DNA of 64,000 nt from Pseudomonas sp. NFIX28 (GTDB lineage Bacteria > Pseudomonadota > Gammaproteobacteria > Pseudomonadales > Pseudomonadaceae). The stretch covers positions 50,632-114,631 of the forward strand of contig NZ_FNPW01000003.1 of the NCBI RefSeq assembly GCF_900107395.1. Direction: 5' to 3'. How positions within the stretch are numbered: position 1 is the first letter of the stretch; every line of letters starts with the position of its first letter. Under the pieces are notes generated by a model. It searched no databases. It saw only the letters and a list, made by a program, of their open reading frames with translations, and was not told the origin of the DNA. A program made the position numbers and the translations under genes. Below are positions 25,045 to 34,183 of the stretch, in pieces.

Positions 25045-28000
25045 TTATTGAATGACTCCGTAGTTGAGGCCGGCGAGAGGCACCTGGGCGGCTTCACCCA
25101 ATACCGAGTTGAATCTCATCTCGCCGTAGTTGACGCCCACCAGCCCACCGTAGGTCTGGCCGAAACGAGGGTTGTAATTCATCTTGCCGAGGGCTGCCGA
25201 TTGACGAACGCTGCCCTTGTTCAGCCCAATCAGGCCGCCGAGCTTCGTGTAATAACCGCCGCTCACCGCGCCCAGGGCCAGGGAGTTGAGGATCTGACCG
25301 TGGTTTTGCCCCACCAGCCCACCGACACTGCTGCGCAGATCACCAAAGACCGGCCCCTTGGCGGTAGCGGTCTCGATGTTGGCGCCCAGGGTGCGACCGT
25401 TGCTGCCCACCAGGCCGCCGACGAAGCTGTTGCCCCCGGCCCTGACTTCGCCACTGGCTTCGACCGAACTCAGGTCGGCGTCGTTGCTGCCGATCAATCC
25501 GCCGACATGGCTGTTGGTACCGGCGATGACCCTGCCGCGGGCGACGACGTGACCGATGGCACCGCCATAGTTGTTGCCCACCAGGCCGCCGGTGTTGCTG
25601 TTGGCGCCCGCGGTGACATTGCCCAGTGCTTCGGCGGTGTCGATCTGGCTGTAGTAGCTGCGGCCGACCAGGCCGCCCACATTGGCGCCGCTGTTGTCGG
25701 AGACCGCACCGGAAGCCTTGACGTCATTGAGGGTGCTGTTCTGGTTGTAGCCCACCAGGCCCCCTGCCGACGCACTGCCGAAGCCGGTTACCACGCTGCT
25801 GGAGCTGGATTGCGTGATCGCGCTGTTGGTGTTGAACCCGACCAGGCCGCCGATGTTGCTGGTGGCGTTGCCGCGTACCGAAGACGAGGAGCTCGCGCGC
25901 TCGACGGTACCGTTCTGGTTGTAGCCGATCAGGCCGCCGATATTCAGGCCGCCGTAAGTGCTGGTGATGGTGCCGCTACTCGAGGAGTCGGCGATGTAGC
26001 CACCTTTGTTGCTCCCCACCAGCCCGCCGACGCCACCTGCCGAATTGCGCTGCATGTAGCCCGAGATACTGGCCAGGGTCTTGCTGTTGGTGATGCTACC
26101 GATGCCGCTCAAACCTGCAATGTTTTCACCGACCAGGCCACCGATCGATGACGTGAAGGCATTGCCCGCAATGTAGGAGGTAGGCCCCAGCGATGCGCGA
26201 TCGATGGCGCCACCGGCGTTGAGCCCGACCAGGCCGCCCACGACGTTGGTGTTCGCCGCGACGCCGTTGACACGCAGGCCGGTGCCGCTGACGTTGTTCA
26301 GGGTGCCAGTGTTCATCCCGACCAAGCCGCCGATGTAGCTGAAGCCGACCCCGGAGGTGGTGCCATTCACGGTCATGTAGGCCAGTTTCAGGTTGCTGAT
26401 GCTGCCCGTGTTGGCAGCAAACAGGCCGACCGAAGGCCCGGTATTGGTCACGGTGATATTGCTGATGGTGTTACCCAGGCCATCGAAGACCCCGGAGAAC
26501 GCGCTATTGCCGCCAATGGACTTGAAGGCGCCGGTGCCTCTGATGTTGCTCCCCAGGACGTACAGGCCATTGAGGTTATTGCTGACTGCCTGCAATTGCG
26601 TGGCGTTTTGAACGACGCCATATTGCGCACCGTTCGAATCGAATGCCGCGCCCACGCCGGACAGGGTGACCGTTGCGCTCTGCCCCAGGGCATAGCCGTC
26701 GCCATGGTTCAGCCCAAGGCTGGCGTTGGCCCCGGTGAGGGCCATGTTGCCGTTGACGCGGAGCGCTTTGTCGGCGTTCATTTCGACCCGGGCATTGGCC
26801 CCGGTGGCAGTCAGCCCGCCATTGAGCTCGATATCGCCCTTGGAAGACAGCTTCAGGCGATTGCCGCTCTGCCACGCGACAGGCCCACCCACCACTACGT
26901 CGCCGGCGCTGCTGGCCAACTCGATATGGGTCTTGGCCAGGTTGTTCGACAGGGTGTCGGCGTAGGCCGTGTCGCTGCCCGAGGCCGCGGTCGGGTTGAC
27001 CTTGACCGCGTTCGAAGTGATTTTCCAGTTACCCGTCTGGCCATTGCTGGCGTGGGTATCGACCCGGGTCGCCAGTTGCACTTCGGTATTCGCGCCTTTG
27101 GTCTCGATCACGCCACCGTTGCCCAGGGTGCCGACAGCGCTGGCCGTCAGCACTCCGCCCACCTGCACCTTGCCCATGTCGCCACCGTCGAGGGTGATCT
27201 TGCCGGCGGTGCCGCGCAGGGTATTGGCCTCGATAGTGCCCTGGTTGTTGACCACGGTCTGCAACATGTCGCCGGCACTCTTGGCGGTCATCAGCACCTG
27301 CCCGCCGTCGGCCTTGAGCAGGCCGCCGTTTTTCACCATGGCGTCCACCGCCGCGCCGTCGACTTGCAGGTTGAGCAAGTTATTGCCGTCGAAGTTGACG
27401 GTGAACTTGTCGCCCGCGGCCAACGCTACCCGGCCCATTTGCGCCTGGATCACCCCATCGTTGCGAATGCTGGTGCCCAGCAGCGCCACGCTGCCGCCCT
27501 GGTTGGCGGTAATGCTGCCGTTGTTGATGATTTCGGCCGGCGAATTGCCCGAGAACTTGTAGTTGCCGGCGTTGAAGTCGGCATCGGTAATGTTGCGGGT
27601 CGAAGCCACCAGGCCACCCACGTTGACCTGTGCGCCCTGGCCGAAGACTACGCCGTTGGGGTTGACCAGGAACACTTGGCCGTTGGCATTGATCCGGCCC
27701 TGGATGTTACTGGCATTGGTGCCGACCACCCGGTTCAGCGCCACCGAGTCCTTGCCGGGCTGGTTGAAGGTGACCTTCTGGCCGGTAGCGACGCTGAAGT
27801 CGTTCCAGTTGGTGACCAGTTTGTTGCTGTGCTGGTTGATCGACATTTCCTGGCCGTTGTTGAAGGTCAGGATATCGCCGGTGCCGGACACCACCTTGCC
27901 CCCCGTCGGCAGCGCGAATGCCGACGACATGGCGCCCATTCCCAACAGGCTGACAGCCGCCACGACCATGCCCTTGCGGGCACCTGACTTGCGTCGCCGA

Positions 28001-28071
28001 CGCGCCCCTTCGTGGGCCACGTTCCAGCACGACAGGGCCTGGTTCCAGACCAATGCATACATTTTATTCAC
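25045..28071 (-). CDS. TpsA filamentous-hemagglutinin-type adhesin with GLUG repeats (CupB5-like)
   Basis: 1008 residues from a GTG start (VNKMYALVWNQALSCW...) with GAGGGAG 5 nt upstream. The N-terminus is an extended signal peptide region (ESPR: NKMYALVWNQALSCWNVAHE) with a basic stretch and a hydrophobic core ending SSAFA. A TPS secretion domain follows (residues ~56-190; NWNDFSVATGQ; the NPNG motif in FLVNPNGVVFGQG), then a beta-helix. About residues 579-976 contain 14 GLUG-type motifs (GGLVGxN: GGLVGMN, GGLVGLN, GGLVGEN, GGLIGYN and others). There is no transmembrane autotransporter barrel, so it is secreted by a TpsB partner. It is close in length and operon position to P. aeruginosa CupB5. 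Confidence 0.88.
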   Translation of the reverse strand: MNKMYALVWNQALSCWNVAHEGARRRRKSGARKGMVVAAVSLLGMGAMSSAFALPTGGKVVSGTGDILTFNNGQEMSINQHSNKLVTNWNDFSVATGQKVTFNQPGKDSVALNRVVGTNASNIQGRINANGQVFLVNPNGVVFGQGAQVNVGGLVASTRNITDADFNAGNYKFSGNSPAEIINNGSITANQGGSVALLGTSIRNDGVIQAQMGRVALAAGDKFTVNFDGNNLLNLQVDGAAVDAMVKNGGLLKADGGQVLMTAKSAGDMLQTVVNNQGTIEANTLRGTAGKITLDGGDMGKVQVGGVLTASAVGTLGNGGVIETKGANTEVQLATRVDTHASNGQTGNWKITSNAVKVNPTAASGSDTAYADTLSNNLAKTHIELASSAGDVVVGGPVAWQSGNRLKLSSKGDIELNGGLTATGANARVEMNADKALRVNGNMALTGANASLGLNHGDGYALGQSATVTLSGVGAAFDSNGAQYGVVQNATQLQAVSNNLNGLYVLGSNIRGTGAFKSIGGNSAFSGVFDGLGNTISNITVTNTGPSVGLFAANTGSISNLKLAYMTVNGTTSGVGFSYIGGLVGMNTGTLNNVSGTGLRVNGVAANTNVVGGLVGLNAGGAIDRASLGPTSYIAGNAFTSSIGGLVGENIAGLSGIGSITNSKTLASISGYMQRNSAGGVGGLVGSNKGGYIADSSSSGTITSTYGGLNIGGLIGYNQNGTVERASSSSSVRGNATSNIGGLVGFNTNSAITQSSSSSVVTGFGSASAGGLVGYNQNSTLNDVKASGAVSDNSGANVGGLVGRSYYSQIDTAEALGNVTAGANSNTGGLVGNNYGGAIGHVVARGRVIAGTNSHVGGLIGSNDADLSSVEASGEVRAGGNSFVGGLVGSNGRTLGANIETATAKGPVFGDLRSSVGGLVGQNHGQILNSLALGAVSGGYYTKLGGLIGLNKGSVRQSAALGKMNYNPRFGQTYGGLVGVNYGEMRFNSVLGEAAQVPLAGLNYGVIQ

Positions 28072-28093
28072 GGTAACTCCCTCTTCACTGAAA

Positions 28094-28141
28094 CGCTCTG
28101 CAAACCATTTACAGAGCGGCACTACTCCTGCTACGAGCAGG
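28094..28141 (-). promoter_or_regulatory. Two hairpins in the tpsB-tpsA gap
   Basis: cctgct-acg-agcagg (28127-28141) and cgctctg (28094-28100) with cagagcg (28112-28118) are perfect inverted repeats in the 72-bp gap between the TpsB stop and the TpsA start. With the pair after TpsA they bracket the adhesin gene. Confidence 0.55.
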
Positions 28142-28143
28142 CA

Positions 28144-29931
28144 CTAAAAATATTGCGTCGCGTTGAGCCACAGCCGGGGGCGGCGCTCCGGCTTCTCGTT
28201 CTTGCCGTTGTCGTTCAAGGGCCAGGCGAGCGTCAGGTTGAGTTGCTGGGCCGGCCCGCCCCAGGCGGCGCCGATACCGGTCGCCGAAAGGCGGCGGGTG
28301 TTGTCTTCGGTGGTCCAGGGGTGGCGGTTGACCTGGACCATGCCGTGGTCGGCGAAGGCGCTGAGCTGCCAGCGCGGGGCCAGGGCGTAGCGCAGCTCGG
28401 CGCTGGCCTGCCAGCCCTGGTCGCCGCTGCCGGCGCCCAACGGATAGGCGCGCACGCCGTAGGGACCGCCCAGGCTGAATTGCTCCGAGGCATCGAGGTT
28501 GTTGTTCGCCCATTGCCCGCTCAGCCGGGTATAGAGCTGGAAGCGATCGCTCAGGCGCTGCAGGCGCGCAGCGTTGACATTGAGCCGCGCAAAGCCACCC
28601 GAAGTGCCCGCGGTGCGCGCATCCTGGAAGGCTTCGTCGCGGTCGCCGAGGCGCAGCCGACCGCTGCCCAAGGACAGGTCGAAGAAGTTCTGGCCAGCGC
28701 CGAGCAACCGATCCTGGCTATTGCCGCTGAGGCTCAGGGTCCACAGGTCGATCTGTTTGCGACTGCTGAGCTGGAACAGGTCCTTGTCGTCGCGCAGTCG
28801 CTTGTCTTCGTATTGCAGTTGCAGGGTGAGGTCGAAGGTCCGGCTGCGCACCAGCGGCTGGGCAACGAAGAGGCTGCGGAAGCTGGCGGTGCCGTGGTAG
28901 TCGAGCACCTTGAAATCGCGGCCCACGCGGTAGCTCATTTGCGAATACGCACCGCCGATGCGGGTCGACCAGGGACCGACCGGCACCTGGTAGGCCGCCC
29001 GGTAATAACGCTGCGACTCGTCGCTGCGCATCGCCCGCAGGCTGAGCTGGTCGCCAATGCGCAACGGGTTGTTGAGGTTGAGGCTGCCACCCAGGCGGTA
29101 TTCGCCGGTGTAATAGCCACCGAAGTTGTCCGCCTCCAGGGTGCCGTTCAGCAGCGGCCCGGGCGCGGTGTCGATCACCAGGTCGGTGGTCCCGTACTCC
29201 TGGCCAGGGCGCAAGGTGCCTCGGGCCTGCACCCCGGGCAGGTCGCTCAACAGCAAGAGGCTGCGCTCCAGGTCGGCGTCGTATACCGCCTCGCCGCTGT
29301 TCAACGCCGACAGCGGTGCCCGCACCACCTGGTCCAGGGCACGCGAGCGGTTCTGCACTTCGATGCGCCCGTAGCGCCCCTCGACTACGGCGATCCGCAC
29401 CAAGCCGTTTTCAATGTCCTGGGGCGGCAGGAAAGCCCGGGCCAAGACATAACCCTGCTTCTGGTAGTAATCGGTAATGCGCTGCGCGGCAGCGCGCAAA
29501 CCGGCCAGGTCCAGCTCCTGGCCTTGCAGGTCGGCCAGCAGCGGCTGCAAACGCTCGGTGGCGAAAACCCGGTTGCCCTCGAGGGCAAACGCCTGGACCT
29601 GCACGCGAATCCCCGAGGTGTCCGGGGCCGCTGGCGCGACCGGTGCGTCGGGCTTGGGCAGGTTCAGTTCGAGCTCCGTCGGCGCCGGCTGAACCGGTTG
29701 GACCGACTCGATGTCGCGCATCGCCTGGCCGGCGCTCGGCACCTGCAACGCCAGGGCGACATCGGGCATTGCCAGCGGCAACAGCGCCGCCAGGGCAAAG
29801 CAGCAACCCGGCAGCCCCAGGCTGATGCCCACCGCTTGCGCACCGTCAGGCGCCGGGTCCTGGCCGCCTAGCGACGCCCGTGTCCCGACGCTGCCTGTCG
29901 CCAAATTAGTCTTGTAAGCGCGCACTTCCAC
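28144..29931 (-). CDS. TpsB two-partner-secretion outer-membrane transporter (FhaC/ShlB family)
   Basis: 595 residues. A hydrophobic secretion segment (residues ~35-62) is followed by a Pro-rich linker. A POTRA domain covers ~109-190 (FALEGNRVFATERLQPLLAD; QKQGYVLARAFLPPQDIENG). A 16-strand barrel with the conserved VRGY-type motif as GVRAYPLG (~492) follows, and the protein ends in Phe (ATQYF), the outer-membrane insertion signal. It should secrete the TpsA encoded next. The GTG at 29931 has GGGGAG 7 nt upstream and overlaps the preceding chaperone gene by 26 bp. In P. aeruginosa cupB this position has no separate gene; there the usher carries the POTRA function. Confidence 0.9.
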   Translation of the reverse strand: MEVRAYKTNLATGSVGTRASLGGQDPAPDGAQAVGISLGLPGCCFALAALLPLAMPDVALALQVPSAGQAMRDIESVQPVQPAPTELELNLPKPDAPVAPAAPDTSGIRVQVQAFALEGNRVFATERLQPLLADLQGQELDLAGLRAAAQRITDYYQKQGYVLARAFLPPQDIENGLVRIAVVEGRYGRIEVQNRSRALDQVVRAPLSALNSGEAVYDADLERSLLLLSDLPGVQARGTLRPGQEYGTTDLVIDTAPGPLLNGTLEADNFGGYYTGEYRLGGSLNLNNPLRIGDQLSLRAMRSDESQRYYRAAYQVPVGPWSTRIGGAYSQMSYRVGRDFKVLDYHGTASFRSLFVAQPLVRSRTFDLTLQLQYEDKRLRDDKDLFQLSSRKQIDLWTLSLSGNSQDRLLGAGQNFFDLSLGSGRLRLGDRDEAFQDARTAGTSGGFARLNVNAARLQRLSDRFQLYTRLSGQWANNNLDASEQFSLGGPYGVRAYPLGAGSGDQGWQASAELRYALAPRWQLSAFADHGMVQVNRHPWTTEDNTRRLSATGIGAAWGGPAQQLNLTLAWPLNDNGKNEKPERRPRLWLNATQYF

Positions 29932-30670
29932 TCAGCGTCTCCCCGCTGTCTATCGCAACCTGGTAATGAACGACCGTCGCCTGGGCGGCGGCCCCTTTTG
30001 CCGCGGGCAGGGCGATACGCGTCGTGCCCAAAGGCTCGAGCACGATTCCTTGCCAACGGATTGATTGAGCCCCGCTGCCCAGCTCGAGCTGCGGGATGGA
30101 TATGTAATAAGGCGCCTGGCTGGTGGCCTGCAGCGCCACCTGGCCATCCGCGCCGGGGGCCTTGTCGAGGCGCCAGGTCACCTGGCGGATCGCCTCGTCA
30201 GCCTTGCCGGCAAGGCCCGCCGGGCGATACAGCAACTTCATGCGCATGCGATAGGCCAGGCGCAGCACATTGCTGTCGGTGCTGGTCAGCGGTGGCACTT
30301 CGAGGAAGTTGATCCAGAACACCGACTCGCGATCGCCGGGCAGTAGTTCGCCGGTGTAACGCACCATCAGGGCGCTGCGCTGATGGGGTTCCAGCCGGGA
30401 AAGCGGTGGCGAAAGCACGAAAGGCACCGCCAGCCGGCTCGGGTCGGCATGGGTGTCGCCCCGGTCCAGCCAGGCTTGCAGGAGGATGGGCTGTTCGCCG
30501 CTGTTGCCGACCCTGACCGTCACCCCCGGGGCATTGGCCGGGTAGATAAAACGCGTGCCGGTGATCGACAGGGCCGCCTGCGCGCCGGTACAGAGCGACG
30601 CCAGCAGCAGGGCCGATATCAGGCGCCGGGCCAGGAGCGACAGGCCGCGCAAATCGCGTATCCGCTGCAT
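29906..30670 (-). CDS. Periplasmic fimbrial chaperone (second; CupB4-like)
   Basis: 254 residues with a signal peptide ending CTGAQAA. It has the PapD-like fold: LSITGTRFIYPANAPGVTVRV (G1-donating N-domain), RYTGELLPGDRESVFWINFL (the conserved chaperone signature with the catalytic-cleft Arg and Lys region), and RMRMKLLYRPAGL (invariant G1 beta-strand zone with alternating hydrophobics). It donates strands to fimbrial subunits in the periplasm. The ATG overlaps the usher stop codon (TGATG at 30668-30672), so translation is coupled. A frame open to 30727 is not needed. Confidence 0.87.
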   Translation of the reverse strand: MQRIRDLRGLSLLARRLISALLLASLCTGAQAALSITGTRFIYPANAPGVTVRVGNSGEQPILLQAWLDRGDTHADPSRLAVPFVLSPPLSRLEPHQRSALMVRYTGELLPGDRESVFWINFLEVPPLTSTDSNVLRLAYRMRMKLLYRPAGLAGKADEAIRQVTWRLDKAPGADGQVALQATSQAPYYISIPQLELGSGAQSIRWQGIVLEPLGTTRIALPAAKGAAAQATVVHYQVAIDSGETLSGSARLQD

Positions 30671-33333
30671 CAGTTGCGCCCTGCCTGGCCCGTCGCCCTG
30701 GCGGCGCCGGGAAGCACCGAGCGGCAAGGCAGGTCGAGCACTTCATAGCCCTGGGCCCGAGCCGGGTCGCGCTTGGGCAGGCGATAGTCGATCAGGCATT
30801 GCTGGCCAGGCTCGTCGCCCCATTCGACACGGATCGTGCCGTGGTCCTTTTCGCTGCGCAGCACCAGGCGGCTGCCCTGGCCGACCGCGCCCATTTCCAC
30901 ACCGCTCTGGGCATCGCTCGCGCTGGCGGCAAACGGCAGCAGCGCGCCATTGGGTTGCAGGCTGTTGATCAGCAATGAGCGCGCCTTGCGGGTCGGGTAA
31001 GACAGCATCACCACGGCGCCCGCCACCGGTGCGGTATTACGCGAACTGACCTGCAGCTCGACGTCGTCGGGCATGCCCTGCGGGTCGATATCCACGGTGT
31101 TGAGCTGGAACGGCGTCAGGCTGGGCACCACCGCATAGCCGCTGCCATTCACCCGTGCACCGCTGTAGCCGACGCTGGCCCCCTGGGCATGAGGGGCGTA
31201 GACCAGGCCGCTGGTCTCGCTCAGGGTCTGGGCGAATGTCAGGCCGCCGGGGTGCAGGATCATGCCGCCGGAAGCGCCGATGGACGCCTGGCGGTAATCG
31301 CTGCCCTGGGAATAGCTGGAGTTGAGGGACACCTCGGGCAGGAAATAATTGAGGCTGGCGTTGCGAGTGGTTTCGCGCTGTTGCTCATCGTGGGAAAGGG
31401 CGACGGAATAGGACGCCTTGCCCGCTTCGTCCAAGGTGCCGGAGACGCCGCTGGTCAGGTGGCTGCCCGTTTGCCGATCATGGCTGAAATAGCTGTTGAG
31501 CACCGTCGCGCCACGCGTCTCGCGGCCCAGCGGAATGCTGAGGGTGAAGCTAAAGACCGTATTGTTGTTATCCGCCGCGCGCCGGGAATCGCCATTGCCC
31601 TGCATCCGCTGAACCGCGAAGGAATAGCTGGTGCCACGCCACTGGTCGCTGTAGCCCATGGCAAAGTTCAATGCCTGGCTCTTCTGGTTCCAGTACTTGA
31701 GCGAAGACCCCGTGGCATAGAGATGCCCGCCCGTGGCGCTGAGCCGCTGGCTGATGTTCACGTCCAGCCTGTCGCGCACCCGGGCGAACGACTCCACCCG
31801 TTCGCCGCTGTCGACGAAATCCTGCAACGCCACCGCGTCATGCAAGCCCAGGTAACCGCTGGTCGAATAGCGGTACGCCAGCAACGAGAAGTTGGTGCCG
31901 CTATCGGGCAGGTTCTTGCTGTAGGAAAGGCGCAGGCTCGAGCCCTGCAGGCTGCCGCCGTTGGGCACATCGGTTCGGGCCTGGGTCAGGTCGACGGCAA
32001 AACCACCCACGGCGGTATTGATCGCGCTCCCCATCAGCGCCGACATATAGCTGCCGGTGACAGAGCTGCCGACGTAACCGGTGATGTCGTTACCCAGGCC
32101 GCGCTGGGCGGTGCCCTGCAACACATACTGGTTATCGCCGCTGAGCCCGGGATCGATGATCTGGCCGGCGGTGAAGCTGTAGCGGGAGTTGCCCGGGCGC
32201 AGCAACTGGACGGTGGTGGCAAAGGGCACGGTAAAGCTGCTGCTCTTTCCGTTGGCCTCGGTCACGGTGACGCTCAGGTCGCCGCCGAAACTGGCGGCCT
32301 GCAGGTCGCTGATCTCGAACGGCCCCGGCGCAACCGAGGTTTCGGAAATCAGATAGCCGCGCTGATAAACCGACACCTTGGCGTTCGAACTGGCGCTACC
32401 GCGCACCACCGGCGCGTAGAAACGCTCGGTGTCAGGCAGCATCCGGTCATCGCTGCTCAGCTGTACCCCGCGAAACGATACCGAGTCGAACAGGTCGGCA
32501 TCGGTGACGCTCTCGCCCATCAGCAGTTGCGAACGCCAGGCCGGCAGTTCGGTCTGCGCATAGACCTGCCCGCGCTGATATTGGCCGCCCGCTTGCGGCG
32601 ACCAGGTCAGGGTGCCGTTGTGCCGCAAGCGCACCGAGCCAACGTTGAGCCCCATGTTCAGGCCGGCATAGCCGTTGGTCATGGTGCGGCCGCTGTTCTG
32701 CACGCTGAACAGGTTGGTGTTGTAGTTGAGCAACCCGGCGGAGACGCCATGATCCCAGTTCGCCGGATCGACATAGGTTTTCGACAGGTTCTTCTGCAGG
32801 AAATATTGCGGAACCGAAAGATCGATCGTCTGCGCCTTGAGGTCGATTTTTGTCGTGACGCCAGGAATGTAGCGAGCCAGATCGGCGCAATAGAGGCCTT
32901 CGGGCATAGGTTCGGAGCCTGGCTGCGCAGCCGCCGCTTTTTCCAGATCGATACCGGCACGGACCAGCAGCGAACGCTCATAACAAGGCCGGCCCCCATG
33001 CGGCCCACCCGTATCGCGAAACTCGATGTTCTGCGTGGCACGCCACTGGCCGCTGACCAGCAGGTCGATGCGGTAATGACCCGGAATCAGAAAACCCTGG
33101 CGCTCGAAACGACGGGTATCGATGGGCGCGCCTTCGGTCTGAAACAACATCTGCGAATCGAACACCACACCCTGCCCTGCGGGCTCGGCAGCAGAAGTTT
33201 GACCCCATGTTCCAGTCGCCATAAAAAGAGCCGCCGTAGAAACAAGACAATAAAAAAAACGACCTGAATTCAAACCGTACGAAACTAACGCACAAGCAAA
33301 AACAACCAGAGAACTACGCTGGACGTTCAACAT
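30670..33333 (-). CDS. Outer-membrane fimbrial usher (FimD/PapC family; CupB3-like)
   Basis: About 887 residues, a normal length for a plain usher. After a signal peptide (VSTAALFMATGTWGQ) come the PapC-N domain (GVVFDSQMLFQTEG; GHYRIDLLVSGQW; CYERSLLVRAGID), the 24-strand barrel with plug (YQRGYLISETSVAPGPFEIS; VTVTEANGKSSSFTVPF) and the C-terminal domains (GDDEPGQQCLIDY-like WGDEPGQQCLIDYRLP). No POTRA domain is visible at the N-terminus, unlike the P-usher CupB3 of P. aeruginosa. The start is uncertain: 33333, 33348 or 33381 are possible and none has a strong RBS. Confidence 0.88.
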   Translation of the reverse strand: MLNVQRSSLVVFACALVSYGLNSGRFFYCLVSTAALFMATGTWGQTSAAEPAGQGVVFDSQMLFQTEGAPIDTRRFERQGFLIPGHYRIDLLVSGQWRATQNIEFRDTGGPHGGRPCYERSLLVRAGIDLEKAAAAQPGSEPMPEGLYCADLARYIPGVTTKIDLKAQTIDLSVPQYFLQKNLSKTYVDPANWDHGVSAGLLNYNTNLFSVQNSGRTMTNGYAGLNMGLNVGSVRLRHNGTLTWSPQAGGQYQRGQVYAQTELPAWRSQLLMGESVTDADLFDSVSFRGVQLSSDDRMLPDTERFYAPVVRGSASSNAKVSVYQRGYLISETSVAPGPFEISDLQAASFGGDLSVTVTEANGKSSSFTVPFATTVQLLRPGNSRYSFTAGQIIDPGLSGDNQYVLQGTAQRGLGNDITGYVGSSVTGSYMSALMGSAINTAVGGFAVDLTQARTDVPNGGSLQGSSLRLSYSKNLPDSGTNFSLLAYRYSTSGYLGLHDAVALQDFVDSGERVESFARVRDRLDVNISQRLSATGGHLYATGSSLKYWNQKSQALNFAMGYSDQWRGTSYSFAVQRMQGNGDSRRAADNNNTVFSFTLSIPLGRETRGATVLNSYFSHDRQTGSHLTSGVSGTLDEAGKASYSVALSHDEQQRETTRNASLNYFLPEVSLNSSYSQGSDYRQASIGASGGMILHPGGLTFAQTLSETSGLVYAPHAQGASVGYSGARVNGSGYAVVPSLTPFQLNTVDIDPQGMPDDVELQVSSRNTAPVAGAVVMLSYPTRKARSLLINSLQPNGALLPFAASASDAQSGVEMGAVGQGSRLVLRSEKDHGTIRVEWGDEPGQQCLIDYRLPKRDPARAQGYEVLDLPCRSVLPGAARATGQAGRN

Positions 33334-33392
33334 ATTCGGTACCGGCATGCAGTCGGGCCATACAAATGACAAACACTGCAAGATGAAGAAAG

Positions 33393-34160
33393 TTACATGG
33401 ACAGCGGTTTTTCAAGCATGCGCCGACCACCAAAGTCATTAATGACTTCGTAATGAACAGACGCTTTGCGATATACCTGGATAGTCTGTTCAGGCAAGGG
33501 GAAGAATCCCTGACTGAAAGGCGCAAGCATTTCATCTTTAACAGCAACCCGCCGGCCATCCAGATCAACTTCGATCTTGCCGAAGGAAACGTAATAGGGC
33601 GTCGGATTGGTTACTTTAATGCCAGGATGATTTTCGACTTTCCCTTTGCCATCCGCATAACCGGATTTTTTAAATTGCCAATCAAGTTTGTTCGCTACCA
33701 AGTCCACATCGGACTTCAAGTTCCGTGGTCGAAAGAACACTTTGATTCGGGTTCTGAAGGTGAACTGCAGAACGTTTTCATCGACTTCCTTGCGCGGCGG
33801 AGTTTCCAGCACATTGAGCCAGAATATGGATTCTCGATCTTGCGCAAGTTTCTCACCGGTGTAAGAAATACGCAGCGATGCAGAACTGTCGGGATCCAGG
33901 CGAATAACCGCAGGCGACACCAGGAATGGAACTTTTATCTGTTCAGGGCCTTTAGTTGGATCACCTTCATCAATCCAGCTTTGCGCCAATGAAGCAGATG
34001 CACCGTTATTGTCCATCTTTATTGTAACTTCCCGAGCATCCGACGGATAAACCAGTCGAGTCCCCTGGATGACTACCGACGCCTGAACGATGCCGGAACA
34101 TACGCCCAAAAACATGACGCCGAGAACGAAAGAAAAAGAAGTACGCGCTTTCGGCGTCAT
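33393..34160 (-). CDS. Periplasmic fimbrial chaperone (first; CupB2-like)
   Basis: 255 residues with a signal peptide (SFVLGVMFLGVCSGIVQA). PapD-fold landmarks are VVIQGTRLVYPSDAREVTIK, RISYTGEKLAQDRESIFWLN (chaperone signature) and RTRIKVFFRPRNL. It should fold and deliver the major pilin to the usher. AGGAG lies just before the ATG at 34160. It is 60 bp from the usher start and 23 bp after the pilin gene, all on one strand. Like the pilin and regulator genes it is visibly less GC-rich than the downstream usher and TPS genes. Confidence 0.87.
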   Translation of the reverse strand: MTPKARTSFSFVLGVMFLGVCSGIVQASVVIQGTRLVYPSDAREVTIKMDNNGASASLAQSWIDEGDPTKGPEQIKVPFLVSPAVIRLDPDSSASLRISYTGEKLAQDRESIFWLNVLETPPRKEVDENVLQFTFRTRIKVFFRPRNLKSDVDLVANKLDWQFKKSGYADGKGKVENHPGIKVTNPTPYYVSFGKIEVDLDGRRVAVKDEMLAPFSQGFFPLPEQTIQVYRKASVHYEVINDFGGRRMLEKPLSM

Positions 34161-34183
34161 GAGTCACTCCTCGGGCGCTGGCC

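Noticed and set aside
25045..26340. Regularly spaced repeats that could suggest a CRISPR array or VNTR
   Set aside because: The repeats are degenerate codons for GGLVGxN within one continuous reading frame, with no conserved repeat-spacer DNA structure and no cas genes.
31189..33267. 692-codon plus-strand frame over the usher gene, and a 619-codon one at 28012-29871 over TpsB
   Set aside because: Both are shadows of the real minus-strand genes, which carry recognisable domains, signal peptides and coupled starts.
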